From: Chalara sp. BL73
Lineage: Eukaryota; Ascomycota; Leotiomycetes; Helotiales
Assembly (NCBI GenBank): GCA_918026815.1
Contig: CAKJVC010000150.1
Coordinates: 1,364,001 to 1,428,000, forward strand
Direction: 5' to 3'
DNA length: 64,000 nt
Shown here: piece by piece, positions 56,855 through 64,000 of the stretch
Position numbering within the stretch: position 1 is the first letter of the stretch
Layout: each line of letters starts with the position of its first letter
Position numbers and translations under genes: made by a program
The notes under the pieces: model-generated
Database searches by the model: none
Told to the model about the DNA's origin: nothing
The model's input: only the letters and a program-made list of their open reading frames with translations

Positions 56855-59523
56855 TTAGGACAGCAGCTTCACTATGTCTGTGTGGCCATTCTCAGCAGCC
56901 CACCATAGCGGCGTCCGGCCGTAGTTGTCTCGCAAGTTGATATCAACGTTGTAAGTGTCAAGTAACAGCTTCGCTACGTTTGAATGGCCATTCATAGCAG
57001 CTTGCGACAACAGCGTTTGGCCATAGTCGTTTTGCAAGTTGACATCAACGTTGTTAGTGTCAAGTAGTAGCTTTGTGACATCTGCGTGGCCATTCTTAAC
57101 AGCCCACCATAGTGGCGTCCGGCCATAGTTGTCTTGCGAGTCGACATCGGCGTTATTAGTATCAAGTAGTAGCTTCGCTACGTCTGCGTGGCCATTCTTT
57201 GCAGCCCACAATAGCGGCGTCCGGCCGTAGTTGTCTTGCGAGTCGACATCGGCGTTATTAGTGTCAAGTAGTAGCTTTACTACGTCTGCGTAACCATCTT
57301 CAGCAGCTCGCCATAGAGGTGTCCGGCCGTAGTCGTCTCGCAAGTCGACATCAACGTTGTTAGTGTCAAGTAGCAGCTTCACTATGTCTGTGTGGCCATT
57401 CTCAGCAGCCCACCATAGCGGCGTCCGGCCATCGTTGTCTTGTGAGTCGACATCAACGTTGTTAGTGTCAAGCAACAGCTTCACTACGTCTACGTAGCCA
57501 TTCCCGGCAGCCCACGATAGCGGCATTCGGCCGTAGTTATCTCGCGAATCGATATCGACTTTGCCAGTCCCGAGCAATAGTTGTACAACGGCCGCGTACC
57601 CGCTTTTAGCAGCCACGAGTATTGGTGTTTCTCGATGCCTATTCGTCGATTCAATATTGGCACCCTTTCGAATGAGTAGGCTGACCGCTACTTCATGCCT
57701 ATTCCCTACTGCTTTGTGGAGTGGAGTAGCATCAAAGCCATCTCTTGCATCAAGCTCCGCGCCATGGTCGACCAATATCCCAACCAATGCAACGAGTCCC
57801 TTTGCGGCGGCCAGATGTAGTGCTGTCTCTCCAAATATATTGTACGAATTGAGATCTGCCCCCTTCCTTGCCAAGATTTCCACGATTTCTGGGTTTCTGC
57901 CTGCTATTGCAAGATGTAACGCAGTCTCCTCGCGTCCGTTTGTTTTGTTTATACTCGCACTTCGATCGAGAAGAAGATATATGGTAGACACATGTCCACG
58001 TTCAACGGCTTGATGCAGGGCTGTGGAACCGCTCCCAGTTTCTGCATCGATATGCGCCCCATGGTCAAGGAGCATCAACGTTATGCCGTCTTGTTTATTT
58101 CGTACAGCAGCGAAAAGTGGGTCCCACCCATTAATATCTTGAAGGGAAATACTTTCCCCCTTTTCCACTAATAGGCCTAGGATTGACGTGTGACCATTAT
58201 TGCTTGCCCAGTGCAGTCCGCTCCATCCAGCCCTACTCTCCGTGCGAATCCGAGGTGCTTTGTTTAGCAATGACCGTACTAGTTCTTTGTTCCCCTCTGC
58301 ACACGCAGTAAAGAGTTTTGCGTGCAGCGTCGTAAGTTTCCACAAGAGTCTGCCTTCAATCCCCAGTGTGGTGGTAGTATGTGGGCTCTGATACTGTGCT
58401 GCTTGGTCTGCTAGTAACTCAACTGCGTTGACTTATTAGAGTATGTGATAAAAATTCCGGACAGCTTGACTTACCATATTCTAACTTCCAATTAGTGACT
58501 TCAAAAATGCTCTCTTTGATATCCCCGGAGACCTTCAGATCTTTACAGGCAGAGAAAAGTGCAATTACAGTGTCATGCCATTTTGTTTGCACTGATTGGC
58601 AAAGTTCTTCGAGAGAGCCAGGATTATATCCAGCTCGCGTAAAACATTCCAGCCTAACCTCAGCGCCTATTGTAATCACACATAGTGTAAACATGATATT
58701 AAGTGTCTCGGTGGGATTAGTCTTCTTGCGCATAACCTTGTCAAGTTGTTGAAGGACCTTGAAGATTGAGGTTCTCATCGTCTGGATTAGTTTGGTTGGA
58801 TCCAAGGAAAAGGCAATATTCTGGCCTTCGGTCAAGGCATCACAAAACTGGAGAGATGCTGAGAGGTACTCAAAAGCTGGAGAAATGAGCAGCTATGGCA
58901 GTTAGCTAGGTTGGTATACGAAGAAGGATATTATACGTCACTGTCGGTTATTGTAATATCTTCCTCAATCAGATCAAGAAGGTAAGAATAGAGCCCGGGT
59001 TTAAGTATCCCTTTCGCAGAGAGTCGCTTAATATTTATTCTAGCTAAGGATAAAAGTTCAGAAACAGATGGGTGGGCGTAATTTTCAGTCAAGCCTGGGT
59101 CTGGCGGGGATGGATAGTCTATGTGTGTTAGCATATATACTGAACTGCGGGCGAGACTGTATTAACCAGGGAATAGAAAATCGGCCAAAATTGTCAATTT
59201 ACCCCTTCGACATCCCAGATTTGGATGAAGCCCCCAAAAACCAGAGTTTCGTTGGCATTCAAGGCAAATATCTTCTCCGTCGCACTGTAGAAATTAACAC
59301 GTGACATCCCGACTTGGCTTAACAGTGGTGCAGGGGTGCTTGCGATTTTCTTAAGGTATCGACACCTCCAACAGGCACCTAAACCTTTCTTCAAATCGTT
59401 TGCACGTTTCGACACTTCGCCGTATTTCCCTGTGCCTTGGCAGCGACCTGTACGGCCACTTTGTCTTTGCCGTTTCGTGGGATCACTCAAGTCAACAAAT
59501 TCATAGCTCCGTTTTGCTGCCAT
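56855..59523 (-). CDS. Zinc-cluster-like protein with C-terminal ankyrin repeats (N-terminus uncertain)
   Basis: Clear exons (complement): 58937 to about 59118, 58475-58892 and 56855-58422, joined in phase by two short introns. The first exon probably starts at 59523 and encodes KRSYEFVDLSDPTKRQR and CWRCRYLKK, the first two cysteines of a Zn(II)2Cys6-type cluster. The remaining cysteines are out of frame, and no splice to the next exon is fully satisfying, so the DNA-binding part may be broken. The middle (TENYAHPSVSELLSLARINI, SPAFEYLSASLQFCDAL) is a conserved helical region of this fungal family. The last 500 residues are about 14 ankyrin units; the final seven are nearly identical to each other. 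A regulatory or recognition role is possible, not shown. Confidence 0.65.
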
Positions 59524-60381
59524 GTTTGGAGGATCAAAACAAACAAGATGAATGCCATATGTGTGGTCCTCCTTTTCAGGTAGGCTCACCTTTTAATCGA
59601 AGTGTGCGGTGTCATGCGTCAGCCCGCCTTGTCGCCTCCCAAGCCTACACTATACCATTTCAGGTGGACGGTAGACTGTACCCTGCGACGATGCAACATC
59701 CTTGTGGAGAGCTGCCGATGATCACCCCGCAGTTTCCGGCCTCACATTCCAAAAACCCTGTCAAGCAGGAACAAGAAGCTTCCGTGCATTTGTGGATCTC
59801 CTCGTCTGGCCGTATCAGGAAGCATTAGCGAAAGAGCTACGCCCTAGTCTCTTCGCTTGGCACAGATGCCTGCAGCCGCCCTCTCAATTTGGTATCGCGT
59901 GTTAACCGCGGATTGTTCCGACGAGCGGGGTATTGTAGAACATGCGCACGGACTAATGCACCGACCAAGCATCACTGTCCTGTACAGTACATCACTGTCC
60001 TGTCCAGCATATCACTGTCCAGTACAGTATCGACCGCCTACCTGATAACGAAAGCGGCTGCAGCAGATCCCTGTCACGTCATGCTATTCTAGCCCTGGTA
60101 GAGCCTCACAATTTTGGGCCATTCCTATTCGGGTTGGCGGTAGGTGGTCAAATGTCTACCGCCTACTTTGACGGGATTCGGGACATCACGACAAGCATAA
60201 CAAGGGGATGATGATGGACTTTGTGGTAAGTCTCTCGTATGAATTCCCGACTTCGGCCCATGCTATGGTTAACGCCTGTGTAGCATCCTTTTCTTCTTGC
60301 TTAAAACTTAAATAACAACGTGAGTCGTTCAATCTTCCATCCCGAGAGCTGCACTTTCTCCTCAATCGCTGTTCAATCAAC
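59524..60381. other. Intergenic region with a short tandem repeat
   Basis: Only short frames are visible. A small tandem repeat lies at 59965-60032, and a short stem (ggcggtag with ctaccgcc) lies near 60135-60165. Confidence 0.45.
59965..60032. repeat. Short tandem repeat
   Basis: A unit like catcactgtcctgtacag occurs three times with small changes. Confidence 0.7.
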
Positions 60382-61216
60382 ATGGTGAATGATACAAGCC
60401 TTATAGGGTCCACAACAGGACGCCTTGCCCCTTTACCTGTTTCAATCTCAGGCACAACCCCATCCACGTTATCTATTGAAAAGCTGTCTAGGGCAACAAC
60501 AATAGCATGGAAGCAGATGAAAAGAGTTTGCAAAAACAAAGTATGCAAATTTCAGACTGCTTCTACATAGCCAAAGGCGACGGGCTAACAATCTCAGGAA
60601 CCTAGCGACCCTTTTCTAAAGACTGTCAAGATTTTCTCCCTACACATAAATGACTACGTTGAGTCCAAGATGAGACTCGACACCGGATGCGAAGTCCACA
60701 ACCTCATCACACTCCAAACTGTCCATAGACTCCACATGTCCGACAAAGTGATCATCTATAGCGAGCCCATCTGCACCTGTCTTAACGGTGAGCAGCTTAT
60801 ATCAATAGGCACGCTTGTCCTCCGGTGGAAAGGCAAACGCTTCCGCAAAATCTTCACTACTGTCTTCCATGTCATTAATGGTGATTCCCTTCCATGGGAA
60901 GTCATTCTCGGTGCCGAGACTATACATGAGCATAGCATCCTGAAGTTTGCTGGGTTCGGAGGGGCAAGCCCTATCCTACCGAAGAAGACTAAAGGTTTTC
61001 AGTCAGAACTTCTTTTCTATATGAGTTAATACTAACAGCTCTATCGCAGACGAGAAAGCACACGCCGCTGCACGGAAACAAGAGCGCGATAAAAAGGCCG
61101 CTGCAAACGATGCCAAGGTTAATGCGGACATTAGGGCGAAGGAGGAGGCTGCTCGTCAGACCAGGTCTAATGCCGACGGCTCAAACCAAGAGAGTTCCAG
61201 AGCAAATCGTGGCTAG
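60382..61216 (+). CDS. Retropepsin-like aspartic protease domain protein
   Basis: Three exons: 60382-60540, 60598-60994 and 61050-61216, 240 codons plus stop, all splices GT-AG and in phase. The middle exon encodes VKIFSLHINDYVESKMRLDTGCEVHNLI, split across the family's first strand, with DTG as the catalytic aspartate motif, and WEVILGAETI, which matches the hydrophobic-hydrophobic-glycine element at the end of the retropepsin fold. The C-terminus is a charged, helix-forming tail rich in Ala, Lys and Glu. Similar single-domain genes occur in many fungi and are thought to be captured from retroelements. No gag, RT or LTR flanks it. Whether it cleaves proteins is unknown. Confidence 0.7.
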
Positions 61217-61480
61217 GATGGTACGCCATGGTATCTGCTCTTAGATTGAGCTCTGACAGTGACCGCTGTTTTGTACGAGATCCTTTCCCGTACATCTCAC
61301 CATGGTTTCTTTGAGTCAACTATACATTCACATATGCGTTAGGATATTAAACTTTGTTAATATGATGAACCCCTCCATGTCTATCTCATTGCCCCACAGA
61401 GTCTTACACATCCCACACTCCATTTCAGCCGTCACATTATTCTCCTTGTAATGATCTTATCGACTTTCCAAAGCCTTATA
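61217..61480. other. Spacer
   Basis: No feature is visible between the convergent ends of two genes. Confidence 0.4.
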
Positions 61481-62591
61481 TCAAGCGTTGGCAGAGCTCA
61501 TTCCGTTATTGGTCGAAATAAATACTACCTGCACAGCTTCGAAACTATAATCAAATCTGTCGGTTACAATTAAACTGTAACCCGCAAAAAAAAGAACCCA
61601 CGTTGAAGGAGCAATAAAGATCCCACCGTTTGTAGCCTGTGTGAAAAATGACAAGCAAGCCGCAAACACAACTGTTAAAAGCACCATAAGACCCAACCGA
61701 GCATTCATCGCACTCACATAATACAAAGCTACAATAGCTAATATCGGCAGCGAAAAAGCAATAACGGTTATAATATGCAATGTATATTTACGCAAGGTTT
61801 TATCCTCGTACGAAGAAATTCCGGATTCTATCTCGCCTGCTTTCTTTATCCGATGCCGGAAAATGTGATGAAACCAGGATATAAACTTTTGGCCGAACCA
61901 TGTAGAAAGGCGTCGTTATCTTCGTTCGATTTAATCGCAAGAAGATCTATGTCATGACTTGGTGGCCCATTAGAAAGCTCCCCGGGTATCTCTGCCTTTT
62001 CCTAACCAATGCAAGATTCTCTATGTTGGTCGCTCAAGCCAGTTTTGTACAGATCGGAGGTTGTGTCGGGTTGGATCGGCTAAGCGGCTGATGATAGATT
62101 GCTGAATTACCGCGTCATCTATTGCGCGAGTTGTCAGCCTCGCCAGCAGACATGAGGTCTGAAAACCTGACTCTGCTTTTTCAGCTTGCCACGTATCGCG
62201 TGCGCAGTTTTCAATTTCTTACTGCTTCTTTGAATACGGAGTTATTTAGCCAATACCAATCTTATGAATAATTGGAACGGTTCCTTTCCGCAGATGCATG
62301 GCCAGCAGCTTCAAAATGGCGAGGTTTCCGCTCAAGGTGCGTTAACTCTGGTTGGAGGTAGGATAAATTTTGAGAATTGAGGCTGCCGAATCGATGGTAT
62401 ATTGCGCGATCAGTATATGTTCCCATATGGCCTGCCAGCTTCGGGTAGCCTTCGATTGGGGATAGAGATAGCTCAGCCACGGAGACAGATATTGTGCTTC
62501 GAGGACTGAAATCTATGAATAAAAAAGAGAGCTGAACAGGGCTTGGAGGGAGAGATAAACTTCGCCTTGAATTGCACAACAAGAATTTCAC
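61481..62591 (-). pseudogene. DUF6594-type membrane protein gene, frameshifted
   Basis: Pieces of a DUF6594 protein lie in order on the minus strand. The N-terminus is GYPKLAGHMGTYTDRAIYHRF and NLSYLQPELTHLE (about 62400-62300). A middle part reads DLLAIKSNED (near 61950-61900), and the next part, STWFGQKFISWF, is one base out of frame. The C-terminus is three membrane helices ending in FEAVQVVFIST (61560-61500). A TAG also cuts the middle segment. One-base losses fit both breaks. The function of this fungal family is unknown; this copy is dead. Confidence 0.65.
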
Positions 62592-62609
62592 TTGGTCATT
62601 AACTGTAGG

Positions 62610-62795
62610 AAGTAGGGGTTTTACGGATCCGCGTATGACCCACTAAAGCCATGTGGTCCGCACAACCCCCATTTTGTAGAATCTAGAGTAGAACCTAATA
62701 CAACAACAATTATTACCATATCCATCAAGAGCAAGAGCGTGGCCTACAGAGTAGAGCTACGCCTTTTGCCCCGTGGAAGGTAAGACCCATCCCAA
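62610..62795 (+). repeat. Dispersed repeat family C, copy 2
   Basis: This is the inverted counterpart of 27625-27812; see the shared blocks named there. Confidence 0.75.
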
Positions 62796-63370
62796 CAATA
62801 ACTCAGCCTCGTTGTTAATGAGAGAATTTTACCAGACGAGGAGAAGGTCTGTGGAACGGCCAAACCTATTGTCCTGTTGGCTCCACAATCAAATGCTTAT
62901 GCCCTATTCCACACCTATTTACCGTATTATATAGATGACGAGCTGTGGCCCTCAAAGTCTAGACTAAATTGGACCTACCAAATAGGAATGGTGACTTTGG
63001 CATTTATTTAATACAATCCAAAGATATTGCATCCGATTATCAGGTTACAGTCACAAGATTTATAGAGTTCGCAGTAATATGCTTGAATCGAATGGTTTTG
63101 CGCTAAGATGAATGCTCTGAAACGAAGTGGAACGGGAAACAAATTGGTGCAGTAAGGCCGAAAAAGCAGGTAACCCGCCATAAGAAAAGGGTTGCTGTGG
63201 AACCACTCGACTTGTAGCAACGCCGTGTACTTGATACTTGGTTGCTGGTAAGTAGAATGTGGTAAATTGTCGTCTCTTCTTTCGATATGAAACTTGTAGC
63301 GATGTAAGTTTAAAAATTCACAGCGATATTGTAGCTTGTGAAAGTTATGCTTCGCCGAGAGCCGTGCCTA
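62796..63370. other. Non-coding stretch
   Basis: No gene is visible. It ends at the palindrome at 63371. Confidence 0.4.
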
Positions 63371-63434
63371 CGCTAACCCAAAAGTCACTTGAAAATGGTG
63401 CATACACCATTTTCAAGCGACTTTTGGGTTAGCG
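63371..63434. repeat. 64-bp near-perfect palindrome
   Basis: Two 30-bp arms (63371-63400 and 63405-63434) are reverse complements with a single mismatch and a 4-base loop, cata. The arms begin cgctaaccca. The size and symmetry fit a minimal foldback element or paired transposon termini. Confidence 0.95.
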
Positions 63435-63479
63435 TGAAAATTGCCCAGCTACCAAACAAATCTCACGTCGATGTTTTGA

Positions 63480-63522
63480 ATTGAAATCTTGCGCTACCTT
63501 AACCAACTAAACCACGACGGGC
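63480..63522 (-). other. tRNA-like 5' half (possible SINE head or tRNA relic)
   Basis: Read on the minus strand from 63522 the sequence starts GCCCGTCG and has tggtttagttgg, a good match to the Pol III A box. The expected B box (ggttcgaatcc) is not found at the right distance, so this is not a working tRNA. A tRNA-derived SINE or a broken tRNA gene is possible. Confidence 0.3.
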
Positions 63523-63636
63523 ATTAAATTGAGCCGTCAGCTTGAATTGCACTTACATAGAGCTAATACTGTAGGAGATCTTAACCAGTTGTTTGAAGAT
63601 CTTAGGGTAATAGCTTTTACTCCGAAATTCTCTTCT

Positions 63637-63903
63637 TGTAACAACTCAAGGCGAACAGGGATCTCGATCCGTAGATCAGGAAGAAGGACTCAAAGGTATA
63701 AACGACTATCGATTGTTATAACGAAGAGAACAAGCTACAGATAGAAGAAGGGAAGGAAAGGAGTGCTTTATATACAGGATGCTGGCCTGAGGCCAGTGGA
63801 AACGAGGCCCTGTGGTGTCAGCGGCCGAGCCCCAAGGGGCTCTAAGCGAGATAGGGCCAGGGCCGTGATACTGGGGGCCTCAGGCTCTGTAGGCTCGCTT
63901 ACA
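63637..63903 (-). repeat. LTR of a fungal retrotransposon (267 bp)
   Basis: On the minus strand it begins TGTAAGCG and ends TTGTTACA, with TATATAAAG near 63766-63774, the usual LTR promoter position. No coding interior is visible in the window on either side and no clear target-site duplication, so it is a solo or truncated LTR. Confidence 0.6.
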
Positions 63904-64000
63904 ACAGAGAACTTGTCCTTTAACAGCCCAAAGTCTAGGAGGCGCCTTCGGCAAAGATCTATCTACAAGAAATTTATTAGCACTACCCTAAGTCACACTA

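Noticed and set aside
1..64000. CRISPR array, rRNA or complete tRNA genes
   Set aside because: No spaced direct repeats, no rRNA-like sequence and no complete cloverleaf was found on either strand.

Overview
The window comes from a filamentous ascomycete (Pezizomycotina). Most genes are broken by short GT-AG introns (about 42-112 nt). The content is typical of that group: HET and NACHT allorecognition proteins, a TPR-type APC3, a fungal MFS pump, LTR, LINE and hAT relics, and an RNAi polymerase. A Leotiomycetes-like source is my guess from the look of the families, not something the sequence proves. Exon models were built by hand from splice sites and reading phase, and every complete model given sums to whole codons.

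Layout. 1-3.6 kb: the 3' part of a HET-type gene, then decayed pieces of a HET gene, a protein kinase and a CorA-like membrane gene. 3.9-9.3 kb (minus): a five-exon gene that fuses an RNA-dependent RNA polymerase to an SF1 (UPF1/Hrr1/SAD-3-like) helicase. A small AAA_28 P-loop ATPase gene diverges from it. 12.1-19.2 kb: an HD-phosphohydrolase/adenylate-kinase-like fusion and an APC3/Cdc27 gene with one in-frame TAG, enclosed by inverted copies of a short LTR-like repeat. 19.5-24.8 kb (minus): a large NOD-like receptor with hydrolase, NACHT and WD40 parts. 25.5-26.9 kb: a fructosamine-kinase-like gene. 27.6-29.9 kb: LTR-like repeats and an ankyrin relic.

31.0-37.4 kb holds the most unusual gene: a large uncharacterised protein with fourteen tandem 42-residue repeats and a two-helix CorA-like membrane tail. 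39.6-54.5 kb carries an MFS transporter, a short-chain dehydrogenase, a secreted alpha/beta hydrolase, a SnoaL-like protein and an HSL-type hydrolase. These sit among relics of LINE, hAT and ankyrin genes and look like an accessory metabolic set without a backbone synthase. 54.5-64 kb has LINE relics in both orientations, a zinc-cluster/ankyrin gene with newly duplicated ankyrin units, a lone retropepsin-like gene, a decayed DUF6594 gene, a 64-bp near-perfect palindrome and an LTR.

Two themes recur. Genome-defence and non-self-recognition genes (RdRP-helicase, NLR, HET, ankyrin) lie in repeat-rich sequence with many pseudogenes. Several proteins carry internally duplicated repeats that look recently expanded. 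The best candidates for something new are the polymerase-helicase fusion and the 42-residue repeat protein.
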